Shown here: one piece after another, positions 1 through 5,633 of the stretch | Position numbering within the stretch: position 1 is the first letter of the stretch | How the letters are laid out: every line of letters begins with the position of its first letter | Source of the DNA: Actinomycetota bacterium | GTDB taxonomy: Bacteria > Actinomycetota > Actinomycetes > S36-B12 > UBA10799 | Reading direction: 5' to 3' | Length of the DNA stretch: 6,179 nucleotides | NCBI GenBank assembly: GCA_030837445.1 | Contig: JAUPKM010000540.1 | Span: 1 to 6,179 of the forward strand | Program-made: the position numbers and the translations under genes | Notes under the pieces: generated by a model | Told to the model about the DNA's origin: nothing | The model's database searches: none | The model's input: only the letters and a program-made list of their open reading frames with translations

Positions 1-28
1 ACAGACGGTACTGATGGGGCCCGACACT

Positions 29-109
29 AACCGCCAGTTCTAGTGAGAAACCGGCCAGACTCCGTTGATCGCCAGGTTTCTTGCGAAAACCGCCAGGTAT
101 TTCGAGACA
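29..109. repeat. Tandem direct repeats resembling an insertion-sequence end
   Basis: The core GCCAG recurs at 33, 54, 71 and 92, with spacings of 21, 17 and 21 bp. The larger unit is about 31 bp: positions 31-61 match 69-99 imperfectly at an offset of 38 bp, both having a CGCCAG core, then a GAGAAACC/GCGAAAACC stretch, then a second GCCAG. Arrays of short terminal repeats like this occur at the ends of IS21-like and some IS481-like elements, where they bind transposase. No transposase reading frame is recognisable in the window, so an IS end or remnant is an inference. An unrelated protein-binding array is the alternative. Confidence 0.4.
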
Positions 110-128
110 GGACAGCGTGGTTGTCGGG

Positions 129-167
129 TGTCAAGCTATCTGAGACTAATGCCAGATAGTTGAGACT
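129..167. repeat. Short repeats with TGTCA edge, possible second IS end
   Basis: GAGACT occurs at 142-147 and 162-167, exactly 20 bp apart, within the longer similarity TATCTGAGACT (137-147) and TAGTTGAGACT (157-167). The first copy is preceded by TGTCA at 129-133. CTATCT at 136-141 and AGATAG at 154-159 also form a short inverted pair. A TG-edged repeat cluster is compatible with the terminus of a DDE-type insertion sequence reading from the left. No transposase was recognised next to it, so this remains tentative. Confidence 0.3.
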
Positions 168-300
168 CGTCACCCGCTGATTCGGGTTCGCGTTGTCGAC
201 TTCGGTGACAAATGAATTGAGACAACGGCATTGGCCGCCGCTTTGTCAGCAGATTTGTTGAGCTGTGCCGTGCGGTGTTCGGCTTTCGACCCCACCGCCG

Positions 301-345
301 GGTTGGACAACCGCACGTATAGTCCTCGTGGCCATCGACGAGGAC
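301..345. other. Two perfect hairpins in a non-coding stretch
   Basis: GGTTG-GA-CAACC forms a 5-bp stem at 301-312. GTCCTCGT (322-329) pairs perfectly with ACGAGGAC (338-345) around an 8-nt loop, giving an 8-bp GC-rich stem. Neither is followed by a T-run on either strand, so neither looks like a standard intrinsic terminator. They lie between the IS-end-like repeats and the helicase fragment. Their role is unknown. Confidence 0.4.
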
Positions 346-396
346 AGCATTCAGCGGCTGCCACGACGATGCACGCGATCGGGTAGTTCCAACCCA

Positions 397-600
397 ATGT
401 CGGCACGTGGCGATATGTTTACCGCCGTGACTGGGGTTGAGACTGCCGTGCTCGTTGACAAGCATCCTGGGCGGGGCAAGTTGCCGCCTCTTCCCGCGCC
501 TGGTCAGGTTGTCGAGGTCCGCGGTTCGACGTGGGCCGTAGCCAACGTCCAGGCGCAGGGCCTCCCGCGCAGTCCCGCCGATGGGTCCACCGCCTCGCTG
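397..600 (+). pseudogene. N-terminal fragment of a DrmD-like SNF2 helicase (DISARM relic)
   Basis: The frame opening with ATG at 397 (or ATG 415, GTG 448) reads into PLPAPGQVVEVRGSTWAV, followed by a segment ending PRSPADGSTAS. A PGQ-V-x-VR-x-R/S-x-W/Y-x-V opening is typical of the N-terminus of the DISARM SNF2-family helicase DrmD and related helicases. Full helicases of this type are around 1000 residues. Here the similarity stops after about 65 residues, near position 600, and no Walker or DEAH motifs follow, so the gene is a remnant. The same frame runs on to 696 with low-quality sequence. The next segment, in another frame, resembles the gene that normally follows drmD, which supports the identification. 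The call rests on remembered family features rather than a search; another SNF2 or restriction-linked helicase is possible. Confidence 0.42.
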
Positions 601-601
601 A

Positions 602-768
602 GCCTGGCTCGAACTGGTCGACATCGAAGGGCCGTTCCTCGCGATACTGCCACTCAAACGCATTTGGCCACAAGGTATGCCAGCGTTGAGCGATGAACGC
701 AAGGCCGCCGCCCGCAAGGACTTCGAGAGTGCCGCCGCGATCCGGTGGAGCAAGGCCGCAGGACCGGG
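602..768 (+). pseudogene. N-terminal fragment of a DrmMI-like adenine methyltransferase (DISARM relic)
   Basis: In the frame starting at 602, immediately after an in-frame TGA, the sequence reads AWLELVDIEGPFLAILPLKR and then WPQGMPALSDERKAAARKDF. This resembles the early part of large Eco57I-like/DISARM class 1 adenine methyltransferases, which carry a segment of the W-x-x-L-V-x-x-x-GPFL type. No SAM-binding or NPPY catalytic motif is present, because similarity stops close to the 3' end of the convergent monooxygenase gene (stop complement at 769); the frame runs on to a stop near 858 inside that gene. Lack of a start codon in the conserved part, the abrupt 5' junction and the truncated 3' end all indicate a broken gene. 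The order, helicase then methyltransferase on the same strand, matches class 1 DISARM (drmD-drmMI). Identity is moderate to low confidence. Confidence 0.38.
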
Positions 769-2262
769 TCAAGCAGCATTGCGGTCTGTCCTCGCGACGG
801 GTTTTAGGGTGCGGGCGAAGTCATTACGCAGCGTGGCAGCGGCGTCCAGGATGTAGTTCTGTTCCATCTTCCACGGCGCGCTCGTGGACTGTTTCGGGAA
901 TGCTCCGACCGACCGCTGCACGTATCCGGAGGTGAGTTCGAACAGCGGCAACGCCTCCATCGAATGATCGGCGACGGGGGCAACGGCGTCGAGGTTCTTG
1001 GCTTTCATCCAATTCAGCACCTTGCACACCAAGCGCGACGAGAGGTCGGCGCGCAGTGTCCAAGACAGTCGGGTGTATCCGATGCAGAACGCGAAGTTCG
1101 GCAGCCCAGAAACCATGGCGCCCTTCCATACGAACTCTTCTGCGAAGTCGACGGTCTGTCCGTCTATCTGCGGCTGGACGCCGCCGAAGGTGGACAGCTG
1201 CAGCCCGGTCGCAGACACAATGATGTCGGCCTGCAGAACCCGGCCGGAGGTGAGGCGGACGCCGTCGGGCACCAACTCGTCGATGGTGTCGGTGATGACG
1301 TTTGCGTGGCCAGCTTTCATCGCTTTGAAGATGTCCGCGCCGGGAGCTGCGCATAAACGCTGTTCCCACGGGCGGTAGGTCGGAGTGAAGTGCTCCCTAA
1401 CGGCTTCAGGGCCCAGGATCCGGGTGGTGTGGGACTGCAGCAGGGTGCGAGCCCGCTTCGGAAACCGTTCGCAGTACTGGTGGAACCCGATGTTGAACGC
1501 CACGTTCTTTGCCCGCGCCACTCGGTGCGCGAGCCGCTCCGGAAGATGCCCGCGCAGCCAGTCGGCTTTCTTGTCTCGACTCGGCACAGCACTGATCCAG
1601 GTGGGAGTGCGCTGCAGCATCGTCACGTGCGTTGTCTGCGATGCCATCGCCGGAACCAGTGTCACTGCGGTGGCCCCGGACCCGATGACAACGACATTCC
1701 TCCCCTCGTAATCGAGGTCATCGGGCCAAAACTGAGGGTGCACGATCTGACCCCGAAAGTTCTTCTGGCCCGGGAACTCTGGCGCGTATCCCGCGTCGTA
1801 GTTGTAGTAGCCGGCACACGCGTACACGAACGCAGCCGTCATCGAGTTTGTCTGACCGCCCCGGTCGATGGTGATGTTCCAAAGTCGGTTTCGGCTGGAC
1901 CAGTCAATCGAGATGACTTTCGCGCCGTAGCGGATGTGCTTGTCGATGCCGAATTCCTCGGCGGTCTCCCGGATGTAGCTCAGAATGGATGCGCCGTCGG
2001 CGATGGCCTTGGCGTCCTTCCATGGCTTGAACGGATATCCGAGGGTGAACATGTCCGAGTCCGAGCGAATCCCTGGGTAGCGGAATAAATCCCAGGTGCC
2101 GCCGAGGGTGTCGCGGGCTTCGAGGATGATGTACGACCTGTCGGGACATTCGGTTTGCAGCCGGTAGGCAGCGCCGATGCCGGACAGCCCGGCGCCGACA
2201 ACGAGGACGTCCACGTGAGCTGGAAGCGGTGCCGGCCCAGGCACGGTGTCGCGAATGGTCAT
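769..2262 (-). CDS. EthA-type Baeyer-Villiger flavin monooxygenase
   Basis: A 497-residue FAD- and NADPH-dependent monooxygenase that should insert oxygen beside a ketone carbonyl to give an ester or lactone, or oxidise a sulfur or nitrogen centre. Visible motifs: FAD Rossmann loop GAGLSG at 23-28; GGTWDLFRYPGIRSDSDM at 54-71, almost as in mycobacterial EthA; BVMO fingerprint F169-x-G171-x3-H175-x3-W179-P180; NADPH loop GSGATA at 194-199; late ATG motif at 351-353. Length is close to EthA (489 residues) and the gene looks complete. The ATG is preceded by GAAGG 7 nt upstream (complement 2270-2274). It lies 75 bp downstream of the AraC-type regulator gene on the same strand, and that gap holds an operator-like repeat pair. 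EthA is usually controlled by the TetR protein EthR, so this is probably a paralogue with its own control. Substrate unknown. Confidence 0.93.
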   Translation of the reverse strand: MTIRDTVPGPAPLPAHVDVLVVGAGLSGIGAAYRLQTECPDRSYIILEARDTLGGTWDLFRYPGIRSDSDMFTLGYPFKPWKDAKAIADGASILSYIRETAEEFGIDKHIRYGAKVISIDWSSRNRLWNITIDRGGQTNSMTAAFVYACAGYYNYDAGYAPEFPGQKNFRGQIVHPQFWPDDLDYEGRNVVVIGSGATAVTLVPAMASQTTHVTMLQRTPTWISAVPSRDKKADWLRGHLPERLAHRVARAKNVAFNIGFHQYCERFPKRARTLLQSHTTRILGPEAVREHFTPTYRPWEQRLCAAPGADIFKAMKAGHANVITDTIDELVPDGVRLTSGRVLQADIIVSATGLQLSTFGGVQPQIDGQTVDFAEEFVWKGAMVSGLPNFAFCIGYTRLSWTLRADLSSRLVCKVLNWMKAKNLDAVAPVADHSMEALPLFELTSGYVQRSVGAFPKQSTSAPWKMEQNYILDAAATLRNDFARTLKPVARTDRNAA

Positions 2263-2295
2263 GGGTCAACCTTCGCGCGCCCGGCGAGCACAGGT

Positions 2296-2333
2296 TTGTC
2301 TCTATGCGACATTCAATTGCCATTTGGCGACAA
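2296..2333 (-). promoter_or_regulatory. AraC-type operator: two 17-bp half-sites ahead of the monooxygenase gene
   Basis: Read on the minus strand, TTGTCGCCAAATGGCAA (2333-2317) is followed after a 4-bp spacer by ATGTCGCATAGAGACAA (2312-2296), a period of 21 bp. Each matches one of the two half-sites in the divergent promoter at 3354-3391 at 14 of 17 positions. A 21-bp period puts two half-sites on the same DNA face, as in araI1-araI2. The inner end is 33 bp before the monooxygenase ATG, so bound protein would overlap or touch a promoter in this 75-bp gap. This implies that the monooxygenase gene can be transcribed separately from the regulator gene. No clear -10 was found. Binding by the neighbouring regulator is inferred. 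Confidence 0.55.
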
Positions 2334-2337
2334 TCGG

Positions 2338-3345
2338 TCAACGGCGGCGCTGCCGCATCTGCGTGGGGGTGGCCTGCCACCAGCGGCGTGCGGCGCGTGT
2401 GAATGACGCCTGCTCGTTCATCCCGATCATCGCGGCGATCTGCCCGATCGGCAGTTCTGTGCCGACCAACAGCCGCAGCGATTTGTTGCGGCGTTCGTCG
2501 TCGACGATCTGTTCAAACGAGGTTTCCGCGGCCGCGAGTTGTCGTTGGAGCGTGCGCGCATGCAGCATCAGGAGCCGGGCGACTGCGTCCAAGTCGGTCG
2601 TGCCGGTGCCCAGTGATTCCTGGACGGCGGTGCGTACCCGGGAAATGACGTCGTGGCCCTGGGTGGCGCTGCGGCGCGCGAGGTAGGCCAGGGCCAGCTG
2701 GTGAATGGTGTCATCCACCCCGCGCAGCGGTGTCGCGAGCACATCATGGGCCAGCCTCAGCATCACGCCGCCCTGCACTCGACCGGAATGCACCGGAGCG
2801 CCGAAAAACTCGCGGTGCACCGCCAGCGGGGCCGCGGGCGCATACGGGAGTTCGACGCTGCGCAACGTATACGGGCCGCGATTGAGGTAACTGATCACCC
2901 GGTGCGCAGATCCAACACCAAGATCGCCGGCCTGCACGGGGCCCGAGCGGCCGGCAGGCCGGTATACCAGTGCAATTGTTGCCTGTTTACCAAGTGGGTC
3001 GGGTTCGGTTGTCAGGGTGACCATGCGGCTGTGCACCGAGATGTAGCGGGTTAAACAGTCGATCGCGTCGCCGATGGTGGGCGAGTTCGTGACCGCCACC
3101 GCTAACGGTCCAAGCACCGACAGCGACTGGGCGGCCGCCAGCCGCAGCCCGAGGTCTGGGCAATTCAGCACCGCGGCCGCGTCTTCCAACATCGCAGTCG
3201 TCGCGGGCGCATCGATGAGGACGTCGTCCTGACCTAGGCATTCGGGGGGTAAACCGAACCGCAACACCAGGTCCACCGGGTCACCACCCAGACCTGTCAC
3301 GACCTCGCGGAAGCCTCGCAGCGTCGCGGAACGAACAACCGTCAC
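2338..3345 (-). CDS. AraC-family transcriptional regulator, VirS/OruR-like
   Basis: A 335-residue regulator. Residues about 20-205 resemble the arabinose-binding-like N-terminal domain (PF12625 type) found in VirS and OruR, including NCPDLGLRLA (61-70) and LGPLAVAVTNSPT (78-90). The C-terminus carries two helix-turn-helix units: about 251-293, with LHARTLQRQLAA, and about 299-331, with IGQIAAMIGMNEQASFTRA and then RRWWQATPTQMR. Usual length for the family is about 330-340. The start is GTG at 3345; an overlapping out-of-frame ATG at 3347 meets TGA at once. No Shine-Dalgarno is evident, so a leaderless or weakly translated message is possible. It is divergent from the dehydrogenase operon and upstream of the monooxygenase gene. 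In M. tuberculosis VirS activates the divergent mymA operon, which also begins with a flavin monooxygenase and includes dehydrogenases. Effector unknown. Confidence 0.9.
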   Translation of the reverse strand: MTVVRSATLRGFREVVTGLGGDPVDLVLRFGLPPECLGQDDVLIDAPATTAMLEDAAAVLNCPDLGLRLAAAQSLSVLGPLAVAVTNSPTIGDAIDCLTRYISVHSRMVTLTTEPDPLGKQATIALVYRPAGRSGPVQAGDLGVGSAHRVISYLNRGPYTLRSVELPYAPAAPLAVHREFFGAPVHSGRVQGGVMLRLAHDVLATPLRGVDDTIHQLALAYLARRSATQGHDVISRVRTAVQESLGTGTTDLDAVARLLMLHARTLQRQLAAAETSFEQIVDDERRNKSLRLLVGTELPIGQIAAMIGMNEQASFTRAARRWWQATPTQMRQRRR

Positions 3346-3353
3346 ATCAGAGA

Positions 3354-3391
3354 TTGTCGCGTAAAGACAAGGCTTTGTCGCCTAAGGCCAA
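3354..3391 (+). promoter_or_regulatory. AraC-type operator: two 17-bp direct repeats in the divergent promoter region
   Basis: TTGTCGCGTAAAGACAA (3354-3370) and TTGTCGCCTAAGGCCAA (3375-3391) match at 14 of 17 positions with a 4-bp spacer, giving a 21-bp period. This is the classical arrangement of AraC-family half-sites. The first copy is also a TTGTC-N7-GACAA dyad. The array starts 9 bp upstream of the regulator's GTG and ends 64 bp before the ATG of the first dehydrogenase. A weak promoter could be TTGTCG (3375-3380), 16 bp, TAGGTC (3397-3402), which would place the -35 inside the second half-site, as at promoters activated by AraC-type proteins. Bound protein would also cover the likely promoter of the regulator, suggesting autoregulation. 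The repeats are seen directly; regulator binding is inferred. Confidence 0.6.
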
Positions 3392-3442
3392 AAGAGTAGG
3401 TCCCGTTCGACGAACACTGAACGCAAGATCGTCCCCGACACT

Positions 3443-3447
3443 AGGAG
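3443..3447 (+). promoter_or_regulatory. Ribosome binding site that sets the first dehydrogenase start
   Basis: AGGAG lies 8 nt before ATG 3456. The reading frame is open further upstream to 3354, but those 34 extra codons run through the operator repeats and encode a basic sequence unlike any dehydrogenase N-terminus. The RBS therefore supports 3456 as the true start. Confidence 0.75.
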
Positions 3448-3455
3448 CATTCCGC

Positions 3456-4481
3456 ATGCGTACCGTGACTTTTGTTGGCCCCCGCGAATTGCGGTTCGAC
3501 GAAGTCGACGCACCCACCATCGTCGACCCGACTGACGCTCTGGTGCGTCCCGTCGCGGCCACGACGTGCGATCTGGATCAGTGGACGATCCAGGAGAAGG
3601 TGCCCCTGTCGATGATGAGCCCGTTCCGGATCGGCCACGAGTGCGTTGCCCGTGTCGTCGAAGTCGGCGCTGAGTGCGCCCTCCAGGTCGGCGATGTCGT
3701 GTCGGTGGCGTGGCACATCGCCTGCGGCACCTGCGAGCGGTGCAAAGCCGGGCTCCCGGCGAACTGCAAGAATCACTCAGGCTCCCAGTACGGCCTCCCG
3801 ATCCGCGGTGAATGGGGTTCGACCTTCTCCGAACTGATCCGCGTCCCGTACGCCTCGTACAACTGCCTCACCCTTCCCGCCACGGTCGACCCCATCCACC
3901 TTGCCTCGCTGTCGGACAATCTCGCCCTTGGCTGGGAAACCACCATCGCAACATGTCAAAAGGAAGGGTTCACCGAACCCGAGATCGCCGTGTTCGGTGG
4001 CACCGGCTCCATCGGCCTCTACGTCGCCCAGGTCGCAGCCGCACTCGCGGGCGGACGCGTCGTGTTCTACGACGACGACCCGGTCCGGATGGCCGTGGCC
4101 GAGTCGGTCGGCGCCGAAGTGCGCGATATCAACGGGCCGAGCGAGAACCACTACGACATCGCCGTCGATGCCACCTGCGACCCCGAGAAGCTGCGCAAGG
4201 TGCTGGTGTCGGTGCGCCCCGAAGGGTGGGTCAACTCGGTCGGCATCTACTTCGCCGACGTCAAAGTCCCGATGCTCTCGCTCTACCAGCGCGGCGTGAA
4301 CTTCCACAACGGCAAGGGCCAAGCCCGACCGTGCATGGGCCCCATCATCGACGCGGTCGCCAGCGGAAAGATCAAGCCCGAACTGGTCACCAGCGGCATC
4401 TACGACTGGGAGCAGATCCCAGAAGTGCTCTGCGGCGAAAACCCCGGCCACAAACCGATTTTCACCCTGCCAGATGCGTGA
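3456..4481 (+). CDS. Zinc-dependent medium-chain alcohol dehydrogenase (first of pair)
   Basis: A 341-residue MDR-family dehydrogenase, predicted to interconvert an alcohol and an aldehyde or ketone in the cytoplasm. Catalytic zinc ligands are C38, H61 with E62 (GHE), and D154 in SDN. The structural zinc lobe is complete: C90, C93, C96 and C104. The Rossmann loop is GGTGSIG at 181-187, followed by an acidic YDDD (205-208) at the end of the next strand, which favours NAD+ over NADP+. The start at ATG 3456 is set by an AGGAG 8 nt upstream and by alignment with the second dehydrogenase (both begin MR-x-x-TFV). Its last 8 bp overlap the next gene, indicating translational coupling. Transcription probably starts in the divergent region and is controlled by the AraC-type protein. 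Substrate cannot be read from the sequence. Confidence 0.92.
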   Translation: MRTVTFVGPRELRFDEVDAPTIVDPTDALVRPVAATTCDLDQWTIQEKVPLSMMSPFRIGHECVARVVEVGAECALQVGDVVSVAWHIACGTCERCKAGLPANCKNHSGSQYGLPIRGEWGSTFSELIRVPYASYNCLTLPATVDPIHLASLSDNLALGWETTIATCQKEGFTEPEIAVFGGTGSIGLYVAQVAAALAGGRVVFYDDDPVRMAVAESVGAEVRDINGPSENHYDIAVDATCDPEKLRKVLVSVRPEGWVNSVGIYFADVKVPMLSLYQRGVNFHNGKGQARPCMGPIIDAVASGKIKPELVTSGIYDWEQIPEVLCGENPGHKPIFTLPDA

Positions 4482-5604
4482 GCTGACCTTCGTACGCACC
4501 GGCCATCTGCGATGGCTCGACCGACCTGCGCCGACCCTGCAGGCGAGCACGGACGCCCTGGTGCGCCCGTTCGTCGCGAGCCGGTGCGACGGTGACACCC
4601 TGCCACTGCACCGGCCGGTGTCCTGGCCTATGCAGGCCGGGCTGAAACTCGGCCTTCTCGCCCCGGTCATCGGTCACATCGTCGGCCCTCGACCGTTCAA
4701 GGGCCCGTTCGGGATTGGGCACGAGTGCATCGCCCAAGTCACCGCCACGGGAAGCGACATCACCAATCTTGCGGTGGGCGACATTGTGGTCGTGCCCTGG
4801 GCCCTGTCGTGCGGCGTTTGCCCGCAGTGTCAGCGGGGCTTGACCGCGAAGTGCTCCACCATGTGTGAGGTAAGTCCGGGTAAGACGCTGGCCGCGTTCG
4901 GGTTTGGTCCCCAATGCGGCCCGTGGGGTGGCATGGTCACTGACACGCTCCGTATCCCGAACGCCGACCACATGCTCGTCAAAGTGCCAGCCGGTGTCGA
5001 CCCGTTAAGAGTTGCCGCCGCAAGTGACAACCTCGCCGATGCATGGCGCACCGTCGTGCCAGCGCTGAGAGAGCGGCCCGGCGCTCGGATACTCGTGCTC
5101 GGTGGCGGCGGCAAAAGCATCGGGCTGTACGCCGCTGGTCTCGCGGCCGTGCACGGGGCCGAAGTCGAATACACCGACACCGATCAAGACCGCCTCACCA
5201 TCGCCGCCGACCTTGGCGCCCGCGTCCACGCGGTAACCAAACGCGGCTCCGCGGCCGGACGGTCCGGATACGACATCGTCGTCGAGGCAGCGTCCAATCC
5301 CAGGGGCCTTCGCGAAGGGCTTCGCGCTCTGGCCCCCGGCGGGGCGTGTGTCGGCACCGGGTACTACGTCCGCGCCAACACAAAGCTGCCCGTGATGGAC
5401 ATGTACGCCACTTCGGCCACCCTGCAGGTCGGCGTCTCCCACGTACGACCAGCGCTCCCCGAACTACTCGCCTTCATCGCCCAAACAGGTTTCGAAGCGG
5501 AACGCGTCACCACTCTGCTCGCCGACTGGGATGACGCCCCCGCCGCCTACCAGGAACGCGCCACCAAGGTCGTCCTGCACCGACTCCCACTCAACCTCAA
5601 TTAA
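4474..5604 (+). CDS. Zinc-dependent medium-chain alcohol dehydrogenase (second of pair)
   Basis: A 376-residue paralogue of the preceding dehydrogenase. Both begin MR-x-x-TFV and share TDALVRP (26-32) and SDN. Catalytic zinc ligands are C38, H83-E84 and D185; structural zinc ligands are C113, C116, C119 and C127. Between C38 and GHE it has 22 more residues than its partner, including a hydrophobic GLLAPVIGHIV stretch (60-70), so the substrate pocket or subunit surface probably differs. The dinucleotide loop GGGGKSIG (210-217) is one residue longer than the partner's GGTGSIG. D235 suggests NAD+ preference. ATG 4474 overlaps the upstream TGA by 8 bp, so translation is probably coupled. The pair may form a heteromer or oxidise two different alcohols; the sequence does not decide. 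Confidence 0.9.
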   Translation: MRELTFVRTGHLRWLDRPAPTLQASTDALVRPFVASRCDGDTLPLHRPVSWPMQAGLKLGLLAPVIGHIVGPRPFKGPFGIGHECIAQVTATGSDITNLAVGDIVVVPWALSCGVCPQCQRGLTAKCSTMCEVSPGKTLAAFGFGPQCGPWGGMVTDTLRIPNADHMLVKVPAGVDPLRVAAASDNLADAWRTVVPALRERPGARILVLGGGGKSIGLYAAGLAAVHGAEVEYTDTDQDRLTIAADLGARVHAVTKRGSAAGRSGYDIVVEAASNPRGLREGLRALAPGGACVGTGYYVRANTKLPVMDMYATSATLQVGVSHVRPALPELLAFIAQTGFEAERVTTLLADWDDAPAAYQERATKVVLHRLPLNLN

Positions 5605-5618
5605 GACCAACCCCAACA

Positions 5619-5624
5619 AAGGAG
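5619..5624 (+). promoter_or_regulatory. Strong Shine-Dalgarno before the tautomerase gene
   Basis: AAGGAG, continuing as AGAG, lies 9 nt before ATG 5634 in the 29-bp gap after the second dehydrogenase. It is the best ribosome binding site in the window. It suggests that the tautomerase is translated independently and perhaps more highly than the coupled dehydrogenases. Confidence 0.7.
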
Positions 5625-5633
5625 AGAACAATA

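Noticed and set aside
193..211. TTGTC-N9-GACAA, similar to an operator half-site
   Set aside because: The spacing is 9 rather than 7 bp, there is no 21-bp partner, and no gene follows closely. Probably chance.
136..753. Long open frames on the minus strand (136-753, 170-406, 419-772)
   Set aside because: Their translations are low-complexity, Arg/Ser/Pro-rich and unlike any family I know. They are antisense to fragments with better similarity on the plus strand.
3405..3415. GTTCG-A-CGAAC perfect short palindrome considered as a LexA/SOS box
   Set aside because: The mycobacterial SOS box is TCGAAC-N4-GTTCGA; this has the arms in the wrong order and spacing.
3354..3455. N-terminal extension of the first dehydrogenase to ATG 3354
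   Set aside because: The extension runs through the operator repeats, has no RBS and encodes a basic tail unlike the family. AGGAG before ATG 3456 gives a better start.
3812..4670. Long overlapping frames on both strands within the dehydrogenase genes (for example 3777-4670 minus, 3812-4486 plus)
   Set aside because: These are shadows of high-GC coding sequence. The real frame has intact zinc and Rossmann motifs.
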